DNA of 60,878 nt from Planctomycetota bacterium (GTDB taxonomy: Bacteria; Planctomycetota; Planctomycetia; Gemmatales; Gemmataceae): assembly GCA_021807595.1 (NCBI GenBank), contig JAKBCS010000011.1, forward strand, positions 1 through 60,878. Direction: 5' to 3'. The notes beneath the pieces were generated by a model that did no database searches, had not been told where the DNA came from, and worked only from the letters and a program-made list of their open reading frames with translations. Shown piece by piece: positions 1 to 8,303 of this stretch (position 1 is its first letter; each line of letters starts with the position of its first letter). The translations under genes were made by a program, and so were the position numbers.

Positions 1-1106
1 AACTCCTCCGGCTTCGGCAAAATGCCGGCGGCATCGAGATAGGTGCGGCGCAGGAACTCGGCATCGGTACACAACGGCGATGGCGGAATGCGTAGGCTCT
101 CCAGTTTTTTGAGGACCAGTCCATCGATGCGATCCGACGCGGAGCGTGGGATCGAGAATTGGGGCGTTGCGAACACCTTTGGATCGAGGGTGTCCGGCAG
201 CGGAACGGCGATGCGGTTGGCGGCGACGAGGTTGGAATACCAAACGGTGATTGCGGTTTCGCCGTGACCGACCACCGTGGCCTTGCCGTCGGCGTTGACC
301 GTGGCGACGAGATCCGCACTGCTGTTGAACTTGGCCCAGCGCGTCACGTCCTCGCTGTGTCCGTCGGCGTACCAGGCGCGGACGACGATTTGCTGTGCGT
401 CCTTCGACTTCAGGACGGCGACGGACGGCAACAATTCGAGGCGCTGGATACGAGTATCGTTGGCGCGCGGCCCCGGCGCGCCGCCGGCGATCCAGTCGGC
501 GAGGACGCGATAATCCGTCGAACCGGGTTCGATCTTCTGTCCGCCGCCGTGGGCTACCGCCTGCGTCGGCTTAAGCAAGAACAGGCTTCGCCCCGGCTCA
601 TTTCGATCGATGCGCCGTCCCAATGCTTGCCGCGTCAGTGCGAAATGGTCGCTATCGGGATCGTAGCCGCGCAGCGACAGTTTCAATCCGCCCTTGCCGG
701 CCAGCGCACCGTGACATGCCCCGGAGTTACAACCCGCCCTTGTCATCAGCGGGATGACGTGATTGCGAAAACTCCAAGTGTACGGCTCCTTCGTCTTGCG
801 AACCGTCACTTGGATCGACGATTGTTTGCCGTCCACGCCGGCTGCGATTGTCGTCTCGCCATCGCCGACGGCACGCACAATCCCGACGGAATCCACGATG
901 GCAACGCTCGGATGCGAGGAAGAAAACTTCGCTTGCGACGTGCGTTCGCCGACGACTTGACCGTTCTCCTCCGCGACGACGAGCAGACGTTGAGCGGCGT
1001 GCGGGCCGGTTAGCGCGACGTCGGACGGCAAGATTTTCAATTCCTCGGCGAAGAGCGCCGACGGCCAAAAGACAAAGCAGAAACCAACAATGAAAATAGT
1101 TCGCAT
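1..1106 (-). CDS. DUF1549-family secreted protein with Big_2 and cytochrome-like motif (partial)
   Basis: The minus-strand frame opens at ATG 1106 and stays open to the left edge, so the C-terminal part is outside the window (368 codons visible). Residues 1-20 form a signal peptide (MRTIFIVGFCFVFWPSALFA). A bacterial Ig-like group 2 region follows (about 25-105), then a haem-type motif GCNSGACHG near residue 124 with CX4CH spacing, and the first part of a DUF1549 domain with CTDAEFLRRTYLDAAGILP close to the edge. This is the standard planctomycete arrangement, usually continued by DUF1553. The function is unknown; such proteins are thought to act outside the cytoplasm. It lies downstream of a DUF1501 gene (3777-5147), its common partner, but four unrelated genes separate them. 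Long plus-strand frames here are antisense shadows. Confidence 0.88.
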   Translation of the reverse strand, partial: MRTIFIVGFCFVFWPSALFAEELKILPSDVALTGPHAAQRLLVVAEENGQVVGERTSQAKFSSSHPSVAIVDSVGIVRAVGDGETTIAAGVDGKQSSIQVTVRKTKEPYTWSFRNHVIPLMTRAGCNSGACHGALAGKGGLKLSLRGYDPDSDHFALTRQALGRRIDRNEPGRSLFLLKPTQAVAHGGGQKIEPGSTDYRVLADWIAGGAPGPRANDTRIQRLELLPSVAVLKSKDAQQIVVRAWYADGHSEDVTRWAKFNSSADLVATVNADGKATVVGHGETAITVWYSNLVAANRIAVPLPDTLDPKVFATPQFSIPRSASDRIDGLVLKKLESLRIPPSPLCTDAEFLRRTYLDAAGILPKPEE

Positions 1107-1147
1107 GATGCTTCTCGAAAGACATTGCCGTATTGGATCGTTCGCTC

Positions 1148-1768
1148 TCAGGCTTCCTCGCTGCCCAGCTGGCGGGCTTGATATTCGTCCTCTCGACGCT
1201 TCTCTTCCAAACATTCGATGTAATCGCTTCGCACCGAAGGATGCAGACGCTCCGCGAACGGTTCTTCAAGTTGATGAACGCGGATGAGGGAGACGACATC
1301 GGCGAAGTCTTGATGACGCCGCGCCGCGAGCTTCAACTGAAGGAGTGTAGCAAGATCGATAACTTGCATTTCCTCGATAGTTTCGCTCGCCGCCGACGGA
1401 TCGGGAAAGATAATCGGCCCAGGCTGGCCATTGCCTGGATAGAGGCCGGCAAGTAAGAAATCGATCGTCACTCCATTTTTGCGATCGGTGAACCGGCGTG
1501 AGAGTTGTGGAGTGATCTCGTAGTGTTCGGGCACGAATCGCTTGCGAAACTCGGCCAAACCCTCTTTCGTCAAGAGGACATCCAGGTCGTCTGTCGTCCG
1601 TCGATGACCGTGAGCGTTCACCGCCATGCCGCCGACGATGGCATAAGGGATCTTGGCTTTCAGCAATTGTTTGACGAACCGCCGCATCGTCTTATAGACG
1701 GGGTCGTTTTTCTGGAAGAACATATCGACTTCCTTGATTCTATCCCAGACGCTGACAGGGGTTTTCAT
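1148..1768 (-). CDS. Nucleotidyltransferase-fold protein, paralogue 1
   Basis: A 206-residue protein with a nucleotidyltransferase-fold signature: VGGMAVNAHGHRRTTDDLD (about residues 45-63), giving the GG turn and Asp-x-Asp pair, plus a third acidic residue in VTIDFLLAG near residue 99. The C-terminal third is charged and helical. It is clearly homologous over its full length to the protein at 2215-2838, so the two are tandem paralogues. ATG 1768 matches the paralogue's MKT start; a TTG six bases upstream sits closer to the GAGG ribosome-binding sequence and is an alternative. Families with this fold include AbiEii/MenA-type toxins and other small NTases, but no antitoxin-like partner is obvious. 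The substrate is unknown. Confidence 0.8.
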   Translation of the reverse strand: MKTPVSVWDRIKEVDMFFQKNDPVYKTMRRFVKQLLKAKIPYAIVGGMAVNAHGHRRTTDDLDVLLTKEGLAEFRKRFVPEHYEITPQLSRRFTDRKNGVTIDFLLAGLYPGNGQPGPIIFPDPSAASETIEEMQVIDLATLLQLKLAARRHQDFADVVSLIRVHQLEEPFAERLHPSVRSDYIECLEEKRREDEYQARQLGSEEA

Positions 1769-1872
1769 CGCCAATCAACTTCCTCTGTGGGCAATCCTTT
1801 ACGATTAATAAAGTAAGGCGGTTTTCCGCATGGTATTTCCCAACGTTTTCCTCAAGACGAATCCGCTCACCT

Positions 1873-2181
1873 TCATTCGTCGCCCCACTTCTTGAGTCTG
1901 CAATGCAGACATCGCCGACCCAATTGGTTGACAAACATTCCTCGCTGGAAAAAAAATCGGCGGCATCGGGGACAACGCCAGTAAGTCAATCGAATGCCGG
2001 CCGCCGCGAAGGCGAGCATCCATGCGCCGGCGATGGCGGGGAATATGCGCTCGACAAGATTACCGGGCAGCACTTGGCTCAGGAGGATGCCAACGCCTGC
2101 GACGAGAGGAATGCCTCCCAACCACATGCTCCAGAACATCAACAGCCGCTTGCGATACTCGTTCCATTGTTCAGCGTACAT
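1873..2181 (-). CDS. Small membrane protein with C-terminal zinc ribbon
   Basis: A 102-residue protein. Two hydrophobic segments (about 13-37 and 47-66) suggest two membrane spans. The soluble tail carries paired cysteines CPRCRRFFF and CLHC, a likely zinc ribbon. ATG 2181 is preceded by GGGAGG nine bases upstream, a strong ribosome-binding site. It lies between the two nucleotidyltransferase-fold genes (33 bases after the upstream one), so all three are probably co-transcribed. I do not recognise a named family; small zinc-ribbon membrane proteins of this kind are common in Gemmata-like genomes. Confidence 0.75.
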   Translation of the reverse strand: MYAEQWNEYRKRLLMFWSMWLGGIPLVAGVGILLSQVLPGNLVERIFPAIAGAWMLAFAAAGIRLTYWRCPRCRRFFFQRGMFVNQLGRRCLHCRLKKWGDE

Positions 2182-2214
2182 GAGTACATACCTCCCTTCG
2201 GGCTACAGACGCAG

Positions 2215-2838
2215 TCAGATTTCACCCTCGCCCAGTTGCCGCGCCTCGTATTCCTCTTCGCGCCGTTTCTCTTCCAGACATTCGATGAAATCTTTCCGCA
2301 CCGATGGATGCAGTCGCTCCGCGAACGATTCGTCGAGTTGATGGACGCGGATCAGCGACACGACATCGGCGAAGTCCTGATAGCGTCGAGCGGCCAGCTT
2401 CAGTTGAATCAGCGTCGGCAAATTGACGACCTCGATGTTGTCGATCCGCTCGCGCACGGCGACGGGATCGGGATAAGCGATGGGGCCGGGCTTCCCTGTG
2501 CCGGGAAATAGGCCCGTGACCAGAACGTCCAGCGACACGGCGTTGCCTCGATCGACGAAGCGGCGTGGGCGGCCGGAGATTGCGTCGAAGTCCTGTCCGA
2601 CGAACTGTTTGTGAAATTCCGCGAACCCCTCCGGCGTCAGCAATATGTCGAGGTCATCGGTAGTTCGTCGATGGCGATGAGCGTTGACAGCCATGCCGCC
2701 GACCACGGCATAGGGGATGTTGGCTTTCTCCAATTCCACCGCGACCCAATTCATGGTCTTATGAACGGGATCGGTGCCTTGGAAGAACCTATCGATCTCC
2801 TTCAGACGATTCTGGAAGTTGAACGGTGCTGTTTTCAC
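2215..2838 (-). CDS. Nucleotidyltransferase-fold protein, paralogue 2
   Basis: A 207-residue protein starting at GTG 2838, supported by AAGGAA about six bases upstream and by alignment with its paralogue at 1148-1768. It keeps the fold signature: VGGMAVNAHRHRRTTDDLD, and VSLDVLVTGLFPG for the third acidic residue. The most conserved stretch shared with the paralogue is LKLAARRxQDFADVVSLIRV, followed by FAERLHPSV. The gene begins 36 bases after the Uma2-like gene. Because the putative catalytic acidic residues are intact in both copies, neither looks like a decaying duplicate. The substrate is unknown. Confidence 0.8.
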   Translation of the reverse strand: MKTAPFNFQNRLKEIDRFFQGTDPVHKTMNWVAVELEKANIPYAVVGGMAVNAHRHRRTTDDLDILLTPEGFAEFHKQFVGQDFDAISGRPRRFVDRGNAVSLDVLVTGLFPGTGKPGPIAYPDPVAVRERIDNIEVVNLPTLIQLKLAARRYQDFADVVSLIRVHQLDESFAERLHPSVRKDFIECLEEKRREEEYEARQLGEGEI

Positions 2839-2874
2839 AATCGTTCCTTCCCCTCGGTCGAGCGCGGTTTTTCG

Positions 2875-3777
2875 CTACTCTGGCGATTTCGGAAACCGTA
2901 GACGCATCTCTTCCAGTTCGCGGCGCAGCCGAGTCATCTCTGTTTCGGCAGCGTCGGCGCGTTGTTTTTCCTGTTCGGCGTTCTGTTGAGCGGCGTCGGC
3001 GCGTTGTTTTTCCTGTTCGGCGTTCTGTTGAGCGGCGTCGGCGCGTTGTTTTTCTTGTTCGGCGCGTTGTTTTTCTTGTTCGGCGCGTTGTTCCATTCGC
3101 TCGTCTTCGCGCAGAATGAGCCGTCCGGATTCGTTGTAAAATCGCAACCAAGTCGTGGTTTCGCCCAGATAGGTTCCTTTCCAAGGCCCCACCCATAGCC
3201 GCAATTGATCGCTCCACAGCCAGCCGCGCTTGTCGGGCTTTATCGGCTCATAGACTTGGTGTTCGTTCAATCGCAAACCTTCGAGAGTGTTCACCTGCGG
3301 CTGGCACAAGAAATACTCCGGGGTGCGGAAGGTGTCTTGGTATAATGCGCGTTTGTCGACGCGATCGATCTTCTCGGTAGTCGGAGACAGCAATTCGACG
3401 ATTACATTGGGATAGTGCCCCTGTTCGTCCCACACGGCATAAAAGAGACGCGGACGGCGGCGTTCCACGCCGGATACATAAAAGAAATCGGGTCCGCGAA
3501 ACTTGGGACGATTGTCCTCCTCGCCCCACTGTTCTTGGCGATAGTACAAGAACATATTGCCACCGACGTAAAAATCCTCGCGTTCGCGGAAGTGGCAGGC
3601 GATCGAATCGATCAGCAGATTCATGGCGGAGCGATGCCAGGGTGTTTCCAAGGGTTCACCATCGTCGTAAGGGAGATCGGTGGGTGGCGGCACCAGCAAC
3701 TCGATCGGATCGGGCACCCATTCGCAACCGGGAGGAGAGGGCGCTTCCGACGGAAGGACAACGGCTTGAGGATTCAT
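2875..3777 (-). CDS. Uma2-family (DUF820) nuclease-like protein with coiled-coil tail
   Basis: A 300-residue protein. The first about 210 residues match the Uma2/DUF820 restriction-endonuclease-like fold: RGPDFFYV supplies the acidic residue and NVIVELLSP followed by KIDRVDKRALY supplies the E and downstream K/R pattern. The family is greatly expanded in planctomycetes and cyanobacteria, with no settled function. The tail (about 225-300) is a Q/E/K/A-rich coiled coil made of 14-residue repeats (AEQEKQRADAAQQN), encoded by an imperfect 42-bp tandem repeat at about 2951-3092. ATG 3777 shares one base with the stop of the upstream DUF1501 gene (TGATG), which suggests translational coupling; a TTG one codon earlier is less likely. 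Confidence 0.88.
   Translation of the reverse strand: MNPQAVVLPSEAPSPPGCEWVPDPIELLVPPPTDLPYDDGEPLETPWHRSAMNLLIDSIACHFREREDFYVGGNMFLYYRQEQWGEEDNRPKFRGPDFFYVSGVERRRPRLFYAVWDEQGHYPNVIVELLSPTTEKIDRVDKRALYQDTFRTPEYFLCQPQVNTLEGLRLNEHQVYEPIKPDKRGWLWSDQLRLWVGPWKGTYLGETTTWLRFYNESGRLILREDERMEQRAEQEKQRAEQEKQRADAAQQNAEQEKQRADAAQQNAEQEKQRADAAETEMTRLRRELEEMRLRFPKSPE
2951..3092 (-). repeat. 42-bp in-frame tandem repeat encoding a coiled coil
   Basis: Within the Uma2-like gene a 42-bp unit occurs about two and a half times, then decays into shorter copies of the same GAGCGG/TTTTTC pattern. Each unit encodes 14 residues, two coiled-coil heptads. In-frame units of this kind readily change copy number, so tail length probably varies between strains. 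The plus-strand frame over this stretch is Leu/Phe-rich but is only the antisense of the repeat. Confidence 0.8.
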
Positions 3778-5147
3778 CAAAACAACTCCTTTATCGGCTG
3801 GGCATCGTAATCGGCCAGTGGCATAGGGCGATTCTGTGGTCCTGGCAGTTCGCGGTGCGGATCGAGTCCGAGTCCCTTGTAGATCGTTGCCGCAACCATG
3901 GCCGGGGTGACGGGCCTGGTCTTGGGAAGATAGCCGAGTTCGTCGGATTCGCCGACGACGCGCCCTCCCTGGATGGGACCGCCCCCCATGAGGATCGTCC
4001 AGACGCCGGGGTGATGATCGCGTCCTCCGGCGGGATTGATCTTCGGCGTGCGGCCAAACTCGCCCATCGCCGTTACGATGGTGGTTTTCAAAAGGCCGCG
4101 ATCGTGGAGATCTTCCAGGAGCGTGCTATAGGCGCGGTCGAAGTCGGGGGCGACGAGCCGAGACATCTCGGCGATGTCGGTGAACGGCCTCGATCCGTGG
4201 ATGTCCCAGGTAATCTCGTCGAATACCGTTTCGTACATATTCACCGTGACGAAGCGGACGCCTCGTTCGATGAGCCGTCGCGCCAGCAAGCAGCTTTGCC
4301 CGAAGCGCGTCCGTCCATAGCGTTCGCGTGTGGCAGCGGGTTCTTTGTCCAGCGCGAACGCCTCGCGCGCCTGGGGACTCGACATTAAGCGATATGCGAG
4401 ATTGAAACTGTCGTCGAGTTGCTTCGCTTGAGCATTCTTTTCAAAGGTATCGAGCGCGCCTTCGACGGCGTCGCGCATCCGTTGTCGCCGTTTGGCGCGG
4501 ACGGCGGAGATGTAGTCCGGCGGCAACAGGTCGGGAACCTTGAAGTCCTTGGCCGACGGATCGGCGTTGAGAACGAAGGGATCGTGCTGCTTGCCGAGGT
4601 AACCGGCCGTTTGGCCGTGCGGCATGTTCCCGCCGGTGCGTCCCATCGGTCGCGGCAACAGGACGTGGGCCGGCACTTCGCCGCGCTGCCCCTTCAGATA
4701 GCCGAGGACGCAGCCGATGTGCGGATGCTCGATGCCGCCGCCGAACAGCCGACCCGTCTGCATCATCTGATGTCCCGTGTCGTGGACGGCGGCAGCGGTA
4801 TGATACACACTGCGAATTAGCGAATACTTATCGGCCTGTTGGGCCATCTTCGGAAAGATCTCCGTGATGCGGATGCCCTCGGCCTTGGTGGCGATGGTTT
4901 TGTACGGACCCCGTATCTCGGCGGGCGCGTCCGGTTTGGGATCCCAAGTGTCGATGTGACTGGGAGCGCCGAGCAAAAACAGCATGATACAGTTGACGTC
5001 CTTGCTCGGCTCTTCCGCGGAGGCCCGAGCGGCGAACAATCCGGGCAGCGTCAATCCGAGCAATGGTACCGCGCCCGCGTGCAGGAAGTCGCGGCGTGTC
5101 AAACCATCGCAGACCGAAACACCTCGATCGGCCTCGAAACGCAGCAT
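3777..5147 (-). CDS. DUF1501 protein, Tat-exported
   Basis: A 456-residue protein with a twin-arginine signal near the N terminus (TRRDFLHAG, then a hydrophobic stretch and an ARASA cleavage-like site). The rest is a typical DUF1501 protein of the alkaline-phosphatase/sulfatase-like superfamily: MLFLLGAPSHIDTWDPKP, GEFGRTPKINPAGGRDHHP and the C-terminal half are recognisable. The biochemical role is unknown. These proteins are usually encoded beside a DUF1549/DUF1553 gene; here the partner is 2.7 kb downstream (1-1106). ATG 5147 is preceded by GGAG ten bases upstream. Export would need the Tat system; two tatA genes are in this window at 54881-55516. Confidence 0.93.
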   Translation of the reverse strand: MLRFEADRGVSVCDGLTRRDFLHAGAVPLLGLTLPGLFAARASAEEPSKDVNCIMLFLLGAPSHIDTWDPKPDAPAEIRGPYKTIATKAEGIRITEIFPKMAQQADKYSLIRSVYHTAAAVHDTGHQMMQTGRLFGGGIEHPHIGCVLGYLKGQRGEVPAHVLLPRPMGRTGGNMPHGQTAGYLGKQHDPFVLNADPSAKDFKVPDLLPPDYISAVRAKRRQRMRDAVEGALDTFEKNAQAKQLDDSFNLAYRLMSSPQAREAFALDKEPAATRERYGRTRFGQSCLLARRLIERGVRFVTVNMYETVFDEITWDIHGSRPFTDIAEMSRLVAPDFDRAYSTLLEDLHDRGLLKTTIVTAMGEFGRTPKINPAGGRDHHPGVWTILMGGGPIQGGRVVGESDELGYLPKTRPVTPAMVAATIYKGLGLDPHRELPGPQNRPMPLADYDAQPIKELF

Positions 5148-5319
5148 GACGGGCTATCTCCATGGAGTACGTTGTACGTTGGGCGGCAAGTCCGGGGATG
5201 TAGTCATTTTAAGGTACTCTCCGTCAAAGGAGAAGGCAACGAAAAAGATCGCCGCGTGGATCGAACTCGGCAACTCGCCCCTCTATCACAGTCTCTTTTC
5301 TTCGTGTAGGATCGCGGTG

Positions 5320-5901
5320 ATGAAAGACGAATCGACTGCTCCAGACTTCGACGAGCTTGCCGTTAAGATCGCGCGATTGGTCCAAGAGCGCGGATGGAAT
5401 AAAGAAGAGTTTGCGCGCATCGCCAGGCTCAATCGTCACACGGTTCGACAAATCCTATCGCCGGGGGAACATCGACGTTTGCGCAACGCCACCATCGGCG
5501 CGTGCGCCCGCGCGCTGGGGCTAACGGTTCACGAACTGCGCGCGATGCCGTTGGAGCGTTTGTTGCCGCGCATGAACGAAGGGCATCCAGCCAACAGCGC
5601 TTCCCCGCTTCGCCGTCTCTACGAAAAGGCCGATCGGCTAGAGTTGGTGACTTGGATCGAACGCAATCCCGATCGCGCCCAGCAATTGTCCGATGGCGAG
5701 GTCGATGAACTGTTAGCGCTGCAAGAATCGATCGACGCCTTAGATGCGGTGGGTGTTGAGGAGTTTGTAAGGCGATTGGAACGCCACCGTCGCCTGGTGC
5801 AACAAGTCCAGGTCATCGAAGCCAGCGAATATCGTGATCTGCTCGAACAGTTGGTCGATTTATTGTATGAGAAGACGCAGACCGAGCGCGAGGGATCGTA
5901 A
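5320..5901 (+). CDS. Helix-turn-helix regulator
   Basis: A 193-residue protein. Residues about 10-70 resemble an XRE-type helix-turn-helix (ARLVQERGWNKEEFARIARL, then NRHTVRQIL and a second helix pair ending ALGLTVHEL). The remainder is acidic and helical without recognisable domains, perhaps for oligomerisation. The frame is open upstream, but residues before ATG 5320 are antisense to the DUF1501 gene's promoter side and look non-coding; a GTG at 5317 is also possible, with AGGA upstream. It is divergent from the DUF1501 operon and 40 bases upstream of the MFS gene, so it could regulate either. That target is inference. Confidence 0.8.
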   Translation: MKDESTAPDFDELAVKIARLVQERGWNKEEFARIARLNRHTVRQILSPGEHRRLRNATIGACARALGLTVHELRAMPLERLLPRMNEGHPANSASPLRRLYEKADRLELVTWIERNPDRAQQLSDGEVDELLALQESIDALDAVGVEEFVRRLERHRRLVQQVQVIEASEYRDLLEQLVDLLYEKTQTEREGS

Positions 5902-5907
5902 GTCGTC

Positions 5908-5938
5908 TTGACCCGTGGAGGCGATTACATAATATAAG
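5908..5938 (+). promoter_or_regulatory. Candidate promoter for the MFS gene
   Basis: TTGACC (5908-5913) is followed after 19 bases by TATAAG (5933-5938); CATAAT at 5929-5934 is an alternative with 15-base spacing. The ATG at 5942 comes almost immediately after, and the nearest GGAGG is about 20 bases away. The message would therefore be leaderless if this promoter is used. Found by eye only. Confidence 0.3.
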
Positions 5939-5941
5939 ACT

Positions 5942-7366
5942 ATGTCTCAGCAAGCCGCTTCGACTTCCATCGCTTCCACTCGGCTCTCCCAATCGAGATT
6001 TCACTGGCACACCGACACCTTCCGCGCGCTTCGACATCGCAATTATCAGCTGTACTTTTTCGGTCAATTCGTCTCGGTCACAGGCTCGTGGGCGCAGAGC
6101 GCGGCGCTGACGTGGTTGGCCTACGATTTGACGAAAGAACTGAGTTGGCCGGCGCGGGTCGGAGCCATGCAGGTGCTGCCAACCTTTTTACTGGGTGCAT
6201 GGGGAGGGAGCCTCGCGGATCGATGGCCCAAGCGCCCTCTCATCTTTGTAGCACAGGCGATGCTGCTCTTTCTCGCACTCTTGCTCGGTACACTGGTGCT
6301 GTTCGGACAGGCGACTCCTTGGCTTCTGTTAACGGTGGCTGCGGCGGCGGGCATCGTCAATGCCATCGACCTGCCCGCCCGTCTGTCGTTCGTCATCGAC
6401 CTTGTGGGACGCGAAGACTTGCCCAACGCCATCGCGCTAAACTCGATGTTGTTCAATCTGGCGCGGATGCTCGGGCCGATTGTCAGTGGCGTTCTCTTCG
6501 CCGTTGCCGGAGGAGGACGAACCGGACAAAATGCCGCCGCCGTCTGTTTCCTACTGAATGGGCTGAGCTTTGTCGGCGTCCTGATCGCACTCGCCTGGAT
6601 GGACTTGCCTCCCGCCCTCGTCGGTCGAGCGCACGCAAAGGGAAGGGACTCGTTGGGCGAAGGGTTCCGTTATGTGGGCCGTCATCCCCGCCTAATGCTG
6701 CTCTTCCTGCTCTCTGGGGCCATGTCCTTCTTCGGTTGGCCGATCCTGTCGTTGTTGCCTGCCGTGGCCGATCAACGCCTGCGGGGTAGTGCGGATTGTT
6801 ATGCGTGGCTGCTCAGCGCCATTGGCGGCGGCGCGGGAATCGCCTCGCTTCTAGTGGCTTCGTTTGGTTCGCGGCTTCCGCGACGCTGGTTTTTGGCCGC
6901 TGGGGTAACGTTGGCTTCATCTTCTTTACTCGTTCTGGCTTCGGCTCGTTCTCTCCCCTTAGCCATGACCTGCTGCGCCTTCCTCGGTTGCGGCCTGATT
7001 CTGTTCTTCCCTACCAGTCAGGCGATCGTGCAGCTGAACTCTGCGGATCGCATGCGCGGGAGAGTGATGGGTATCTGGTCAATGGTCCTCAGCGGTGCCT
7101 ATCCTTTGGGACATTTACTAGCCGGCCATGCGGCAGACCGTTGGCTCAAAAGCGGCATCGACTCTGCAATTCTGAGCCGCGGACTCAACGTGCAACCCAA
7201 CGAAGCGCAAGGGTTGCCGTTGGTCTTGGCCATCATGGGATTGGGCATCGCCGTTTCTTCCGCGCTCGCTTTCGCCTTGGCTCTCAAGGCATCCGCTTCC
7301 ACATGCCGCCGTCGCCTCGCAGTGACCGACGGCGAGCAAAAATGCAACAAGGCGCTTCAGCTTTGA
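5942..7366 (+). CDS. MFS transporter (DHA3/MFS_3-like exporter)
   Basis: A 474-residue integral membrane protein with about 12 hydrophobic segments. The opening FRALRHRNYQLYFFGQFVSVTGSWAQ region and the loop GSLADRWPKRP (the MFS signature between segments 2 and 3) match the MFS_3 / EntS-like group, often annotated as drug or siderophore exporters. The central loop GRDSLGEGFRYVGRHP separates the two six-helix halves. The substrate cannot be told from sequence. The next methionine is deep in the protein, so ATG 5942 is the only reasonable start despite poor ribosome-binding spacing. Confidence 0.9.
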   Translation: MSQQAASTSIASTRLSQSRFHWHTDTFRALRHRNYQLYFFGQFVSVTGSWAQSAALTWLAYDLTKELSWPARVGAMQVLPTFLLGAWGGSLADRWPKRPLIFVAQAMLLFLALLLGTLVLFGQATPWLLLTVAAAAGIVNAIDLPARLSFVIDLVGREDLPNAIALNSMLFNLARMLGPIVSGVLFAVAGGGRTGQNAAAVCFLLNGLSFVGVLIALAWMDLPPALVGRAHAKGRDSLGEGFRYVGRHPRLMLLFLLSGAMSFFGWPILSLLPAVADQRLRGSADCYAWLLSAIGGGAGIASLLVASFGSRLPRRWFLAAGVTLASSSLLVLASARSLPLAMTCCAFLGCGLILFFPTSQAIVQLNSADRMRGRVMGIWSMVLSGAYPLGHLLAGHAADRWLKSGIDSAILSRGLNVQPNEAQGLPLVLAIMGLGIAVSSALAFALALKASASTCRRRLAVTDGEQKCNKALQL

Positions 7367-7733
7367 GCAGTCGATTCCCGTTCTCAAGAGTGCGACAAAA
7401 ACGAATGCGTCGGAGCTTCCAAGGCAATCGAAAGCGCAACTCATTCTTTTTATTACTGTTAGGAGAACCCTCCCTCCTAATCCGCAAAACCGTGTCCGAG
7501 ACGACGCATTTGGCACGACGATTGCTCACTTTTCCCTTGCCTACCGAATGGTCTTGATGAGATGTTGGCTTGGCAAGACCCTCCTTAAAACTTGCTCCGA
7601 CTGAGATGTATCGGGTTGTCATCCCCTGCGACGGAGTCTACCTCCAACAATTGCATCCTTCGTCGATGTCGGTTGGATGTAAACTGCTTTTGACCCCGCC
7701 AATGACTTTTTTGTCCTTCCTTCAGGGAGTCTC
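7367..7733. other. Intergenic stretch, no gene seen
   Basis: This 367-bp region contains only short or antisense-looking frames. One small stem is visible: TTAGGAG (7459-7465) pairing with CTCCTAA (7474-7480), with no following T-run, so it is a weak terminator candidate at best. Nothing else is supported. Confidence 0.5.
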
Positions 7734-8207
7734 GTGTTGTTGAAGCATTGCGTGCGGCTTGCACTAATTGCCGGTGTCTTCACGACTTTGTATGCGGTCG
7801 TGTCTCATTTGATGGTTTCCAGCGTGGACGGCGAGAGCGTAAACCTTGCTCGTAGCTTCTTGACCGAATTCCGGCGTTCGGAAGCGCTCGAAGTGCGCGG
7901 CATCGAGATTGCCCAGTCGATGCAAGTGAAGAAGGCGATCGTCGAAGATCTGATCGCCGATCGCTTATCCTTGCGCGAGGCCGAGGAAAGGTTCCTCGAC
8001 TCCGATTCGATGGTCGAGGCGGATCAGAACGGCTTAGTGCCGCGCTACCGATCCCCCGAATCGGAACAGGATCTCTGTCGTCAGGTCGTGGCTTGGACGA
8101 CTTCTCTTCTCGACGAGAAAGGCACTCCGCAAGAAGCGAAACGTGTTCGGCGTCGATTGATGCGTCAGATCGAAGAACAGTTTCCGCATCAGAAATTGCT
8201 CTATTGA
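7734..8207 (+). CDS. Small membrane-anchored or secreted protein of unknown function
   Basis: A 157-residue protein starting at GTG 7734, with AGGGAG about six bases upstream. Residues 4-30 are hydrophobic (uncleaved anchor or signal peptide). The rest is charged and helical, with a MQVKKAIVEDLIADRLSLREA segment and an Arg-rich C terminus (RVRRRLMRQIEEQFP). The combination of an N-terminal anchor and LREA-type helices is common in short planctomycete proteins, some encoded near sigma factors, but I cannot name a family. It is monocistronic: the next plus-strand gene is over 1 kb away and the minus-strand gene at 8304 converges on it. Confidence 0.7.
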   Translation: MLLKHCVRLALIAGVFTTLYAVVSHLMVSSVDGESVNLARSFLTEFRRSEALEVRGIEIAQSMQVKKAIVEDLIADRLSLREAEERFLDSDSMVEADQNGLVPRYRSPESEQDLCRQVVAWTTSLLDEKGTPQEAKRVRRRLMRQIEEQFPHQKLLY

Positions 8208-8303
8208 ACCAGGAAGTCGAGTGAAAATCGCCCATGCTCTGCTAAACGATCCCCGTCGAGAACCGAGGCCGTACGCGCCTCAATCGTCCATTCGCGAGGC
8301 GCT

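Noticed and set aside
159-1013. Long plus-strand open frame over the left-edge gene
   Set aside because: It is antisense to a DUF1549 protein whose domains read clearly on the minus strand; its own composition is random and Arg-rich.
2962-3198. Plus-strand Leu/Phe-rich frame that looks like a small membrane protein
   Set aside because: It is the antisense of the 42-bp coiled-coil repeat in the Uma2-like gene; the hydrophobic pattern is a by-product of the repeat.
7284-7622. 112-codon minus-strand frame after the MFS gene
   Set aside because: It overlaps the MFS coding sequence, has no ribosome-binding site and shows no domain-like segment.
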